DNA of 64,000 bases from Eublepharis macularius (Eukaryota > Chordata > Lepidosauria > Squamata > Eublepharidae), in NCBI RefSeq assembly GCF_028583425.1, contig NC_072801.1:20666001-20730000 (forward strand), in the 5' to 3' direction. This document shows positions 20,761 to 31,399 of the stretch, piece after piece. Position 1 is the stretch's first letter, and each line of letters opens with the position of its first letter. A model generated the notes under the pieces. That model did no database searches and had not been told where the DNA came from. It saw only the letters and a program-made list of their open reading frames with translations. Position numbers and translations under genes: made by a program.

Positions 20761-21012
20761 ATGGAGAGTCCCCCACCCAAGGAAAAGAAACCTCCTCTGT
20801 TCTTCAAACATGACGCCAAACGGGCCGAACAAAAACCTGACACCAGTAAATCACCACTGAAGAAAGTCAGTTCAAAGGCTGTGGTAACTGGAGGGGCCGG
20901 CTATTTTGGATTCACCCTTGGCTGCGCGCTTGCCAAATCAGGGACAGATGTGATTATCTACGATATCAAAAAGCCTCTGTGGCCAATCCCGAAAGGCATC
21001 GTGGTTGTGCAG
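20761..21012 (+). CDS. SDR42E2-like copy B, exon 1 (cofactor loop)
   Basis: 84 codons starting [12 protein letters not shown]. The Lys/Pro-rich leader is followed by the Rossmann strand and TGxxGxxG loop ([10 protein letters not shown]), then DVIIYDI, whose acidic residue is where NAD ribose is usually bound. Donor gtattt. Confidence 0.93.
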
Positions 21013-24000
21013 GTATTTATTTCTGATTTGGTGTAGTGTTTAGTGTAGTGGTTAAGAGCACTGGACTCTAATTTGGAGAACCGGGTTTGATTCCCCACTC
21101 CTCCGCTTGAAGCCAGCAGGGTGACCTTGGGTCAGTCACAGCTCTCCCAGAGCTCTCTCAGCCCCACCCACCTCACAGGGTGATTGTTGTGGGGATAATA
21201 ATGACATACTTTGTAAACTGCTCTGAGTGAGCATTAAGTTGTCCTGAAGGGCGGTATATAAATCGAATGTTGCTGTTGTTGTCATTATGATGATGACGAC
21301 GACGAGACTGATCCCATCTTGCTTGATCCAAAATGAGATACATTTATTTATCTAGACATTTGTTTCCTGCTTTTCTTGCCAGTGGGAACCCCAAACAGCT
21401 TACAACAGTGTCCTCCTCTCTTCCATTTTATCCTCCCAACAAACCTGTGAGGTAGGTTAGGCTGAGCATGTATGACTGGCCCAAGGTTAACTAGCGCACT
21501 TTCATGGCAAAGTGGGAATTCGAATCTGGATCTCCCAGATCCTAGTCTGACATACTAACCGCTATATATGCTGCCTATTTTATCGAGTCTGGGACTCTAA
21601 CCTGGAGAGCCGGGTTTGATTCCCCACTCCTCCACTTGAAGCCAGCTGGGTGACCTTGGGCTAGTCATGGCTCTCTGGAACTCTCTCAGCCCCACCCACC
21701 CCACAGGGTGTTTTGTTGCGGGGATAATAATGACTTACTTTGTAAACCGCTCTGAGTGGGTGTTAAGTTGTCCTGAAGGGCGGTATATAAATAGAACGTT
21801 GTTGTTGTTACAGACATTCCTTGTATTTTTATTTTTAAAAAGTTTTTAAATATTTTTAAAAGTTTTCTTAATCATAGAAGGCATCAAATAAGGAAGCCAT
21901 GGACAAGAACGGACTCTCCTGCATGCTTACCAGGGCCGATTCCAGACGGCCCTCCACATCCTGAAACGTCGCGTGTTGTCGCATAGAAAACACGTTTTCC
22001 ACGCGACGACGCGCAACGTTTCAGGATGCGGAGGGCCGTCTGGAATCAGCCCTGGATAATGGACCTCAGTTTAGTGGAGGCTTGCCAATTTTTCTGCCTC
22101 ATCTGCAGGTCTCTTGTGCTTTTATGAAAAGCATGATGTCAATGGTGGCCTCAGTGGATCAAATGTTTCCCTGCAGAGGCATCATTCAGACATAAGAACA
22201 AACCCTGCTTTTGCTGCAGTGTGAATGGCTTTCTGTGCGGGGTGGCCCAGGACTCATGCATTCTGTCCCCCCTGCCTCCTTTTGCCTTGTGACCCAACTT
22301 GACTTCCACTTTTATGGCAAACCATAAAAGTGGCCTGTATGTAGCCACATTCCAGAGACTTGAAGCCACTTGAGTTCTTAAGGGGGGGGATCTTTTAGTC
22401 GATTCCCCCTTCCCCATTACATTCCCCATACACTAAACTTTCTTGAAGAACCAAATTTTGGGCAGGGGCTAAGGGGGCTGAAACAGGAAGGGGGAATTGG
22501 CAGAAATCACTATTACGAAAGCAAACCCAGAAAAGTAAAACAGGGATTCCAATGTCAGATATTATCAATTAAATCTATTGCCTCAACAGTCAGTCAACTT
22601 GTGGTTCAAAATCTGTGAACGAAGTTCAGCCACACGTACCGTGCATGTTGCTCAGCCACATCCGCTGTGCATTCTGCAGCTTCAGAAGGAGCCATCTTTT
22701 CATTGCTTCCCGATATCTTCTTGGAGGGAGGGCGGGAATGTCCCATCAAGTCGCAGTTGACATATGGTGACCCCCATCTTGGGGTTTTCAAGGCAAGAGA
22801 AGAACAAAGCTGATTTGCCATTGCCTGCTTCCACATAGCAACCCTGCTCTTCCTTGGTGGTCTCCCATCCTCGTACTAACCAGGGCCAACCCTACTTAGC
22901 TTCTGATCAGGGGTTAGCCTGGGCCATTCGGGCTGCTGTCTCTTTTGGAGGCACCAAGAATTAACTTCTTGTGTTCCAGGCAGATATCAGACATCGCAAT
23001 GACTTCTACACGGCCTGCGAAGGTGCTGATTGCGTCATCCATGCCGCTGCATATGGAATGTCGGGGACAGAACAAGTGAGCATCCCTTTGTTGTTCACGT
23101 TGAGCCTAGAGGGTTTTGCGTATGGTATGGCTACGTGACAGACGCTGCCCCTAACAGTGCTTCCCTGGAGCCATTTTGCACAGGACTGTTGTCTGCTGTA
23201 GACTTTTCAAACAACTGTGCCGTCCTAAGCAGAGCAGCATCTTTCTGTGTCTGCTGATGGCCGTGGGCTTAGAAGGGTGCAAAATGCAGCTGAGGATCGC
23301 TTGGCCGTTTCCACACGTGCCCCGGGAGATCGTGCAAACTCACAGCATGAAGTGCCTTCCTAGCACGATCTCCCGGCACGATCCCCTTTAATGGCCCGAT
23401 GATGTCAGAAAAAGGGCCATTAAATGGGATTGTGCTGAGAAATTGCACTAGGAAGACGCTTTTACGGCGTGAGTTTTGCACGATCTTCCGGTGCCTGGCC
23501 GTGCGAAAATGGCCCTTGTCTGTTTCAGTGAGCCCACTTCCTCATAAGAGACAGCCAGAGTTTTTGAAATAAAACCAAATCAGGTTTTGCAGCAGTTAGT
23601 GTGACATTCAACCTCTCTCCGCTCTTCTAGTTACACAGGCGACAAATTCAGTCCATCAACGTCAGAGGAACCGGCATAGTCATTGAAGGTATGTGCTGTG
23701 TCCGGGCTTCACAGTGCAGTATCCCAGTCCTACTCAGAAGCCAAACCTTTCAGCTCCCGGGGAACCCAGTACGGCTGTGGTTCCTCTATGGCAAAAAGCC
23801 GAATGTCTAGGTTGCCCTCGACTGGGGCAGTGCTAGCTTAGAACTTGGTTTGTGCTGCTGAAGGGGGATGCTGCTTAAGTAATAAAGTTGGCACGAAGCT
23901 TGTTGCTTTAGGCAAGATATAGAAGGCTTTTATTGTAAAGGAACTCCATACTTTAATAGGAAAGGAGGAATAGGCGTTCTATCTGTGTTGGGATTCCATC

Positions 24001-27000
24001 TGCTGGCAAACTTTGGGAGCTTTGGGGGGCAGGACATGGTGATGTCCACCCATGTGGGGTCCCTGATAACAGAGTTCTTTCCGTATTGTCATATTCCATC
24101 CAACGTGATGCAACTTCTGTGTCCCTCTGCAGTCTGCAAGCAACGGAACGTTCCCCGGCTGATCTACACCAGCACGGTCAACGTAGTCTTTGGGGGGCAA
24201 ACTATTTTAGATGGGGATGAGGAGAGTGTGCTGTATTTTCCTTTGGCCGAGGTTTGTGGACTTTCTGGTCTAACTACATCTTGATGGGGGGGCAGGGAAG
24301 GGGAGGATGTGTGCAAAAAAAAGGCTGGGGTAGTTGATAGGGATAATTCAAGGCATGTTTTGGACAATGTTGTTAAGGGCTCTTTGACTGGGCTGGGCTT
24401 TGGTAACTGGTGGGTGGGTTGCAAAGAATTTCCTACTTGTTCAGTCTTCTCTGCTTGGCTATTTTACACTGGCTTTTCACCTGTTGTATTGCCTTGGATA
24501 TTTAGTATTGTACATGCTGACACCTCACCCCTTCCCATTTATAAATTAATCAGAGCATCCTGTTTTGTGCATTCGTTGCAGCATGTTAATGAATATTCCA
24601 GGACCAAATCAATTGCAGAGCAAATGGTCTTAGCAGCAAATGGATCAACCCTAGCAGGTACAGAATTATCCACACATTGTGAGCCCATATTATTTCTTGT
24701 GTTGATGTACTGAGTTGTTGGCATCCTGGGTTCCAATCCACGGGAGCGCTGCTGCTCTTAGGATTGTGTTTGCTGCCAAATAGTCTAATTTTGACCTATA
24801 TAGTAAGAGCTAAAATCCCCAGTTCAGGTTTCTGCCTGCACCATGAACTCATCAGGTGGCCTTAGGTAGGTTGTTCTTGAACAGAGGAAGTTGCCTGTGT
24901 ATGGACTCAGATGGCTCAGTATTGCTTCCTTTGATTGGCCCCTGCACTCCCAGGGTTTCTGCAGAGAAAGCTATTTCCCAGCATCCTGCTCTCTGGTGAC
25001 CAAAGATCCACAGATGAACATCTAGATGCAAAGCTCAGTTCTCTCATGTCAAGTCTCATCTTGCTTCCTTCACTCCGGCCCTTCCCCTTTGCAATCTGAG
25101 AACAATATTGTCAAGATTGCTGGAAGAAATGACTGATGTATGTAATAGAGTGTGTCTGTTTGAAATGCATGCTATCAAAGATTGATTGTATTATTATGCA
25201 AGAATATCTAGAAATCCTGCAAGCTTCTCGGACTCCAGTGGCAAATGAATGCAGCCACGTGTTGTCTTTTCTAAAGAGATGTTTGGGGCGTGGTATAGTA
25301 TCTCATCAGACCTCAGACGCTAAGTAAGGTCGGTAGTTGGATGTGGGATCACCAAGGAAGACTCTGAAAAGGAAGGCAATAGTAAGTGGCAAACCTCCTC
25401 TGCTTCTTACTTGCCTTGAAAGCTGTTGCAACTTGATGGCACATGCTATATATCAGGGGTGGCCAAACTGCAGCTCAGGAGCCACATGTGGCTCTTCTAG
25501 ACATATTGTGCAGCTCCCAGAGGCCTCTGAGTATTGTCGTGGCCATACATTTTATTTTAATTTAGTTTATTTCCCTCCTTTCTATGTCTTTCCCTCCCTT
25601 TTCCTTTTTTCTTTCCTTCCTTCTTTCTTTCCATGACTTTCATATTTTCAATACAAATGTTGGGGTTGCCAGGTCCGACTCAGAAAATACCTGGGGACTT
25701 TGGGGGTGAAGCCTAGCAAGGATGTGACATCATTTTTGTGATGTCACTTCCAGCATACTGCACCAAAACCCCACCCCTTCCTGTGATGTCATTTTCAGGA
25801 CACTCGCCCAAACCCACCTCTTCATCTGAAGTGACTTCAATGCATCATGTCTTGCGGCTCTCAAACATCTGACGTTTATTCTATGTGGCTCTTACATTAA
25901 GCAAGTTTGGCCACCCCTGCTATATATAAAGAGATGTTTCTGTTTTATAGCTGCCCATTGGGACTTTGGATCCATGCTGCCGCAGAAACACATTTTGAAC
26001 AAAAAAAACATTCCTGCCAGTTCAGGGAGGGGCTGATTTCCTCCAGTTTCTGCTTCATACCGCAACCCACACTGTTACGCTATGCCCCATCAATTCCCCC
26101 CTTCCCCCCATCTCACGCCACACCCCACTCTGTGTTCCCAAAGATTCCCGGGAACTGCGTGCTGATTCCATCCTGTCTTCCTTCTTAGGTGGTGGCAAGC
26201 TGTATACCTGTGCCTTACGTGCCCCTGGCATCTATGGGCCAGAAGAACAAAGACATATGCCTCGAATGGCGGTACGTATTGGATTTGCTTCAAAAGCTGT
26301 TCTGTGCAAAATGGTGCAAAATGGTGCTGGCTATTTGAGCATTGTAACTGCTCTGGCAGTGACATCTGAGTGCCAGTGATCATAAGCAACTGGCATGAGA
26401 GGCAGGGGACCCCCCTCCCCGAACAGCACCGAGGGGCATCTGGGGCTGCAGCGGAAAAAGGAGGGGAGAAAGTCATCCTCTATAGAAAAAAAATCCTTTC
26501 AGTTCAGATCTGACCCAGTTGTGTGTTTTGCATTATTAGCAAGTAATTTGCATACTGTACGGATGAAGCTGTCTGCATTTGCGACTCGGGGACTTCACTA
26601 AGAGGAAGATGTGTGTAATTTAACTTCATGTTAGAGATTCCTTTTTCATTATTGTTATTATTATAGATTACATTAAGAGACCTCAACATATAAACATCTA
26701 AGGTTAGAAGCTTTAAAAATGAGAAAAACAATGATAAACATCCGTCTGCAAATCATATATAGGTTTCCAAAAATGGTATAAATGGTTCTCAAACAATAAC
26801 AAATGTTGGCTTCAGACTGTCTTCCAGATATACAGAGGTGGTCAATTTAGCCATTATCATCATTTGCTAGACCATTCTCTTAACAGAAAGTGTTAGGAAT
26901 ATGCTATCATCATTTTTGTGGCCATTAACAAGCTGGCATGGATGTCTCAAACTGGGAATAACTTTTCATATAACTTTTCATATAACTTTTCATAGCAATG

Positions 27001-30000
27001 CTGAATGTTGTTTTCTCTGTTCCGGTAGTTGAATATCGAAAGGGGGATGTTTAACTTCAAAATTGGGAGTGCTGACACACTGATGAATTGGGTCCATGTC
27101 AAGAATCTCGTGCAAGCCCATATCCTTGCTGCAGACGCTCTGACTCCTGAGAAGAACTATATAGCGGTGGGTCACATTCTTCAGCTTGCTTCCCCTCCTC
27201 CATAGGGAAGAAGCCAAATGCATGCATTTTTGTCCCCCGTTTTTATGCCTTAATATTATATTTTGATTTTTTTTTTTAAAAAAAGAATTGTTTACCAGAA
27301 CCACAGCAACAGGGCTTTTTTTCTGGGAAAGAGGTGGTGGAACTCAGTGGGTTGCCCTCAGAGAAAATGGTCACATGGCTGGTGGCCCCACCCCCTGATC
27401 TCCAGACAGAGGGGAGTTTGGATTGCCCTTCACGCCACTCAGCGGAGGCGGGGCCTCCAGCCATGTGACCATATTCAAGAGGTTCCAGAACTCCGTTCCA
27501 CCGTGTTCCTGCTGAAAAAAAACCCTGCACAGCAATAACAGGGGAAGCTATTAGGCAATAAAGTTGGGTTGAATGCAAAGAACTACGAGTGAAGGGAAAA
27601 CAGCCATCGCTCTTTTGTGCAAATCTCTGTGCATGAGAACTTGTGCAGTGCTGTAATAAGTGGGTTCTGCTGTAATCCTCCTGCTTCGGCTTGGGGAAGC
27701 AGCTGCATTTTGAAGGCTTCAGGGAGAAGCTGCACGTTGAAGGCCCAGTCTAAAATTTACCGTAAAAGGAGACCACAGAAAGAGGGAAAGCAATGGCGCT
27801 GGGGATAAAATGAGGAAGGATCTGCATCCCATGATTTCACTGCAGGAGGCTTACTTTCAGTCTGTGTGTGTGGGGGGGGGGGTGGACATTAAGGTGTCAT
27901 GGCTGAGGTTGTATGGAAAAGGTGGGTTTTGAGGAAGGATTTGACAAAGGTGAGAGGAGGCATCATACAGCTGTTCTGGGAGTAGATCCAGGCATAATAG
28001 GCAGCCAGGGAGGAAGAGCAGAGCTATTTAAGGGAGCCCTTTGTTGGCTGAGGGTGGTGGAACAGAAGAAGCGCAGGTCTTGGACTAGATGACCGTAGAG
28101 GTCCCTCCCAGCCCTATGATTGTGCCTGGAAAGTCATGGCAGATGTTTGCTCTGATGGTAGGGCCGCTTCATGCAAGGTGCACATAGGTTAATATAACAC
28201 TGCTCATCTCTCTCCTCCTTGTGATCCTTAAAGAGCGGCCAGGCATATTTTATCAACGACGGAGAGAAAGTTAACCTTTATGAATGGTTATCTCCGCTGG
28301 TAAGTACAAGTGTTTTTTTAAATTCAGTTTTAACAGTACACCAGGCTTTTGTCTGAGGAAACTTTGACAGGCAGGTGGCCTTTCAGAACCCCTCCCTTGG
28401 CTGATGAAAGGAGCTTTGGGAAAGGGGTTGGATCCCAGTTCCAGAGCAAAAAAGAGGTGATATGGGCCATTGTATCTGAGGATCTATGACCGAGAGTCTC
28501 TCTACACAAGACTTCTGACATGTGTTCTTCACATGTTGGGAGACACATTAGCTGGGAAGTGTAGTTTTAATGACAAAGCTGGTGGAGATTGCTCCAGAGG
28601 GGACAGATTCTCTCACAGCCCTCTGCCACCTCTGGAATGCCAGACTGTTTCCCCTTCCTGAGCCTTTTCCCTGCCGAGGCTCGATTAATTCATGGGTGTT
28701 AAGCAGTGGAGGGCTGTGAGAGAATCCGTCCCCTCCAGAGCAATCTCCACCAGCTCTGTCTTTTAAAACTACGCTTTCTGGCTAACATTGCATCTCCTGG
28801 CACTTGACGAACGTGTGCCCAGTCTCGCGTAGAGAGACTCCAAGCGACTGAGCATAAAATGGTCACTTGGATTCCAGTCGATGTTGTGGTCTTCCTTGGA
28901 AAGGAATAAGACTTTAACTGAGTGGGATGTTCTACACCGGTTAAGTCAAAAGCTTGTTTGTCAAAACTCCTTTTTTTCCAAAAATGAGACTTTTATATAT
29001 AATAATAACATTGATTTATATACCGCCCTTTAGGACAACTTAATGCCCACTCAGAGTGGTTTACAAAGTATGTTATCATTATCCCCACAACAAAACACCT
29101 TGTGAGATGGGTGGGGCTGAGAGAGCTCCAGAGAGCTGTGACTGACTCACGGTCACCCAGCTGGCTTTAAGTGGAGGAGTGGGGAACAGGGCTGGCCTGC
29201 CCATTGAGGCCGGTGAGGCCGCCGCCTCGGGGCTAAGGCGCCGGAGGGGTGCCAGCCTGGGGGCAGGGGCGTGCGCCACAGAGCTGCCGCCATCGGCCAG
29301 GAGCGCATGCTGGTGGTGGCAGCATGGGGAAGCTGAGCGGGCAACCTCCCATTCAGTTGCTCTGCGGGCCAGGTGCAGCTGGCGGCCAGGGCAGCCGGCT
29401 GTGCCTGGCCCACAGAGCATCTGAACAAGAGGACTGTAAGGCCCCCCGTGCGTCCACCAGCCCGAGTGATGACGTCACATGCAATGATGTCATCATGCAG
29501 TCTGGTCCTGTGCTCTTAACCAGTACACCAAACTGGCTTTCGTATGGTGCCCCAATTGGTGCCTTGCAAAATCCCTCTTCCCCTACTCCTTCCAAAAAGT
29601 AAAATCTTCAGCAACAACGGCCATGTGCTTTTTGCAAAAGGACACCATTGATGTTTTATCAGTAAATGTTTCCAAGAACACCTTTTGTGTCAGGAAGCCT
29701 AAATCTCCCTGTAATTCAGTACTGAAATTTTTCTTTCAGTTTGAAAAATTAGGTGCCCGGAAGCCATGGATACCCGCGCCACTTTTTTTAGTTCACCTGT
29801 CAGGTAAAATATTTGTTGTTGCTGAATTGATGCTTCCCTTGTTTTCACGACAGTTCCCTTCCATAACTTGAGTTCAACATTCAAGAGATACTAGGATAGT
29901 TAATGTCAGAGGCACTGTGGTGATGTGGTTAGTGATGGCCTAAGGGCCTAACCAGGCATTACATGAGTGACCTCCCACATGGCACCAGCCAATGGATTCC

Positions 30001-31290
30001 CTACTGCCCATTAGCTTCTCTCCTAAAACAAAGAGCCAGTCATGCCTTTTGTCTGCCTCATTGATTCAGAAGAAGCAGGGAGGTATCTTTGTGTCTGCAG
30101 TGAGCACCTGTTCAGAAATATCTGCCTCCACTTTAAGAGGATGTTTGGCTTGCATGTTATGATTGTGCCCAGCACCTCATGGTAGCCATTTTGTTGTGCC
30201 AAATTCTAAAAGTGCCCACATGCTCAACAAGATTTGGAGACTCTTGCATTACATTTTAGCATGAATACAGGAATTACCTGTGTGCACCTGTACCTGTTGC
30301 CAGTATTAGTTAGCAGCTGACTGCGCATTTCCTTCACAGATTTTCCCCACCCCATCCCATGAGCTACTTCCCCCCAAAGCTGCCTTAAAGTGCAAGGGGG
30401 AGGCACAAGGCAGAGACAGCAGTGGTGGAGGGCCAGCTCCCCTGTTCCCCTTCTGGTCCCACTGCCATGCCATGAGGCGGCCTGTGCTGTCTCCCTGTCC
30501 TTTCTGCCTTCCTCATAAGAGGGGTGTTTGGCTTGCAACCTCCGCACATGTTGTGATTAGACCCAGCGTCCCATGGCAGCCATTTTGTGATGGCTCATGA
30601 ATTAACTTCCTGTTTCACACAGCCCTTTAAGTACTGATTTTCTTATGGCTTCAGTTCAAGAGATGTTGTGGTGGGAATACAGTCCTGTATTGTTACTTGC
30701 CTTTATAAGCCCTTACATGGCAATTTTCTTCTTCTTCTTCTTCTTCCTGCAGCGGTATTTATGGAGTATGTACACATGGTATTGTGGCCCTTTGTGGAAT
30801 TTACCCCTCTTGTCACCAGTTACGAGGTAAGACGTCCTGGCAGTCAGGAAAGAAAATGTATGTCTGGTTCACACTTGAAGGGGAATAAGCTGGTACAATG
30901 CCAAGGTGGTAGAAGGGACTAGACTGCTTCACTGTGGCTGGTAAATTCCACTATTGATGATTCCTGTTGTTCTTTGCTTGTGTTTTTGAAGGCCCCTAAA
31001 ACCCCTCTCCAAATTCCTTTCCTTTACAGGTGCACAACATTTCTTGCACACACACATTCAAAACGGATAAAGCTCACAAGCAACTGGGTTACACCCCAAA
31101 GAAGTACACATTTGCCGATTGCGTGGATCATTTCATGAAAACCAGGCCCCGCTCAAAGAATTTCTTCTTCCTTAAACTGTTCCTTTGCATGCTCGTCTTC
31201 ATTGGCCTGGTTGTTCTGGGTGTTAAATACCAAGAGGTTGCTGACTTTTTGAGCGAGCAATGGGCACGTTATCGGGAGATTGTGGAATAA
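20761..31290 (+). CDS. SDR42E2: SDR42E2-like gene, copy B (complete, 11 coding exons, 428 aa)
   Basis: Extended SDR with 3-beta-HSD-like signature; predicted NAD(P)-dependent oxidoreductase held in a membrane. Exons: 20761-21012, 22980-23075, 23631-23688, 24133-24251, 24582-24657, 26189-26271, 27029-27166, 28234-28299, 29740-29803, 30753-30826, 31030-31290. The sum is 1,287 nt with consistent phases. A Lys/Pro-rich N-terminus of about 38 residues precedes the cofactor loop TGGAGYFG at 43-50; catalytic YSRTK is at 180-184; PGIYGPEEQ and [10 protein letters not shown] follow; a Phe/Leu-rich membrane segment spans about 386-407 with a short charged tail. An in-frame stop 18 nt upstream supports the start. 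Copy A just upstream is a diverged tandem duplicate. Human SDR42E2 sits in the same order before EEF2K. Substrate unknown. Confidence 0.92.
21028..21285 (+). mobile_element. tRNA-derived SINE
   Basis: Starts 16 bases after the exon 1 donor. Head gtgtagtggttaagagcac, B-box-like gggtttgattcccc, gtgaccttgggtcagtcaca, and 3' end gggcggtatataaatcg followed by GTT/ATG simple repeats. Confidence 0.88.
21340..21560 (-). mobile_element. Sauria-type SINE
   Basis: - strand SINE with head remnant tagcggttagtatgtcagac, gggagatccagattcg and a BovB-like 3' end (gctgtttggggttcccactgg). Confidence 0.85.
21575..21812 (+). mobile_element. tRNA-derived SINE
   Basis: Same subfamily as 21,028 (gagccgggtttgattcc, ccgctctgagtgggtg, gggcggtatataaatag and a GTT tail). 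Three SINEs in three consecutive slots make up most of intron 1. Confidence 0.85.
21934..22051. mobile_element. Palindromic miniature element, copy 2
   Basis: 118-bp palindrome with ends GGCCGATTCCAGAC and GTCTGGAATCAGCC. Flanking triplets are cag and ctg. It shares the ends and a GCGACGACGCGCAA centre with copy 1, but its inner arms differ. Confidence 0.8.
22738..22935 (-). mobile_element. 5S-rRNA-derived SINE
   Basis: The - strand reads agaagctaagtagggttgg, ctggttagtacgaggatggg and agaccacc, matching the 3' half of 5S rRNA (ggaagctaagcagggtcggg ... gatgggagacc). A tail with cagcaatggcaaa-type words and the RTE-like ccatatgtcaactgcgac follows. It ends 45 bases before exon 2. Confidence 0.85.
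22980..23075 (+). CDS. SDR42E2-like copy B, exon 2
   Basis: 32 codons, phase 0 on both sides. Contains [12 protein letters not shown]; the HxAA motif is a standard SDR cofactor-site element. Confidence 0.93.
23303..23514. mobile_element. Palindromic miniature element, copy 3 (CTT duplication)
   Basis: 212 bp, ends GGCCGTTTCCACACG and CGTGCGAAAATGGCC, flanked by CTT at 23,300-23,302 and 23,515-23,517. Arms carry cacgatctcccgg-type words, unlike copies 1 and 2. Confidence 0.8.
23631..23688 (+). CDS. SDR42E2-like copy B, exon 3
   Basis: 58 nt. Encodes [19 protein letters not shown]; the INVRGT motif (N-V-x-G-T) is a conserved structural site of extended SDRs. Confidence 0.92.
24133..24251 (+). 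CDS. SDR42E2-like copy B, exon 4
   Basis: 119 nt, same length as copy A. Encodes [14 protein letters not shown] with the catalytic Ser/Thr position, and [14 protein letters not shown]. Confidence 0.93.
24582..24657 (+). CDS. SDR42E2-like copy B, exon 5 (catalytic Tyr/Lys)
   Basis: 76 nt beginning [18 protein letters not shown]. Tyr180 and Lys184 form the SDR catalytic pair. Confidence 0.93.
25272..25445 (+). mobile_element. 5S-rRNA-derived SINE
   Basis: Diverged + strand copy: atctcatcagacctcagacg, ctaagtaaggtcgg, tggatgtgggatcacc, then the shared tail ending gcaacttgatggcac. The hAT element at 25,454 inserted next to its end. Confidence 0.75.
25454..25919. mobile_element. hAT-like non-autonomous element with perfect 8-bp duplication
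   Basis: 466 bp with inverted ends CAGGGGTGGCCAAACTG and AAGTTTGGCCACCCCTG, flanked by ctatatat at 25,446-25,453 and 25,920-25,927. The interior holds a pyrimidine-rich tract and a segment with gatgtgacatcat palindromes resembling part of another miniature element. No transposase frame. Confidence 0.93.
26189..26271 (+). CDS. SDR42E2-like copy B, exon 6
   Basis: 83 nt encoding [20 protein letters not shown] and RHMPRMA. The RAPGIYGP block is strongly conserved with copy A. Confidence 0.93.
27029..27166 (+). CDS. SDR42E2-like copy B, exon 7
   Basis: 46 codons, phase 0 both sides; [20 protein letters not shown] is the core. Donor is gtgggt. Confidence 0.93.
27310..27527. mobile_element. hAT-like miniature element with perfect 8-bp duplication
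   Basis: 218 bp, ends CAGGGCTTTTTTTCTG and GCTGAAAAAAAACCCTG, flanked by cacagcaa at 27,302-27,309 and 27,528-27,535. The interior carries long inverted arms (ggtcacatggctggtggccc). Reference copy for the nested element at 9,485. Confidence 0.93.
28076..28125 (+). mobile_element. CR1 LINE 3' end fragment
   Basis: Contains tggactagatgaccgtagag and ctcccagccctatgatt, the hallmark 3' end of CR1 elements. Confidence 0.75.
28234..28299 (+). CDS. SDR42E2-like copy B, exon 8
   Basis: 22 codons: [18 protein letters not shown] and flanks. Acceptor gatccttaaag, donor gtaagt. Confidence 0.93.
28494..28840. mobile_element. Fold-back element with GAGTCTCTCTAC ends
   Basis: 347 bp with long imperfect inverted arms (about 28,494-28,636 and 28,700-28,840). 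The outer words gagtctctctac and the inner agctggtggagattgctc and gattctctcacagccctc are mirrored. No clear target duplication seen. A related internal palindrome, acatgtgttcttcacatgt, recurs near 62,170. Confidence 0.75.
28995..29545 (-). mobile_element. tRNA-derived SINE split by a GC-rich element
   Basis: The 3' part and body of the SINE (accgccctttaggacaactt to ggaggagtggggaa) lie at 28,995-29,186; the head (ctcttaaccagtacaccaaa) resumes at about 29,507. The GC-rich element fills the gap. Confidence 0.75.
29187..29506. mobile_element. GC-rich miniature hAT-like element
   Basis: Begins CAGGGCTGGCCTGCCCATTG and ends near a gatgatgtcatcatgcag block also found in the 9,540 copy. The right end is not sharp. 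Open frames here reflect GC content. Confidence 0.6.
29740..29803 (+). CDS. SDR42E2-like copy B, exon 9
   Basis: 64 nt, [20 protein letters not shown]. Acceptor ttctttcag, donor gtaaaa. Confidence 0.92.
29804..30752 (+). other. Copy B intron 9
   Basis: No exon or named repeat recognised. It ends in a (TTC)7 run at about 30,728-30,747 that serves as the polypyrimidine tract of the exon 10 acceptor. Confidence 0.45.
30753..30826 (+). CDS. SDR42E2-like copy B, exon 10
   Basis: 74 nt, mostly hydrophobic: [20 protein letters not shown]. Same length and phase as copy A exon 10. Confidence 0.92.
31030..31290 (+). CDS. SDR42E2-like copy B, last exon with membrane anchor
   Basis: 86 codons plus TAA at 31,288-31,290. 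After [19 protein letters not shown] comes a basic patch and the hydrophobic stretch [20 protein letters not shown], then the charged tail. Single-pass C-terminal anchor predicted. Confidence 0.93.
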   Translation: MHNISCTHTFKTDKAHKQLGYTPKKYTFADCVDHFMKTRPRSKNFFFLKLFLCMLVFIGLVVLGVKYQEVADFLSEQWARYREIVE

Positions 31291-31387
31291 ATTGGTCGTT
31301 GTCAGTCTGGAGGGCAAGATTATGTGATCAGTTCTTTGACACAGGTCTTTAATTCCAAGGCAATATGCGACCAGCGATATTGAGACA

Positions 31388-31393
31388 AATAAA
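31388..31393 (+). promoter_or_regulatory. Candidate poly(A) signal of copy B
   Basis: AATAAA 98 bases after the copy B stop codon, giving a short 3' UTR. Confidence 0.7.
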
Positions 31394-31399
31394 AGAAAC

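Noticed and set aside
22738-22935. 5S rRNA gene
   Set aside because: Only the 3' half of 5S matches, it is diverged, and it is joined to a SINE tail.
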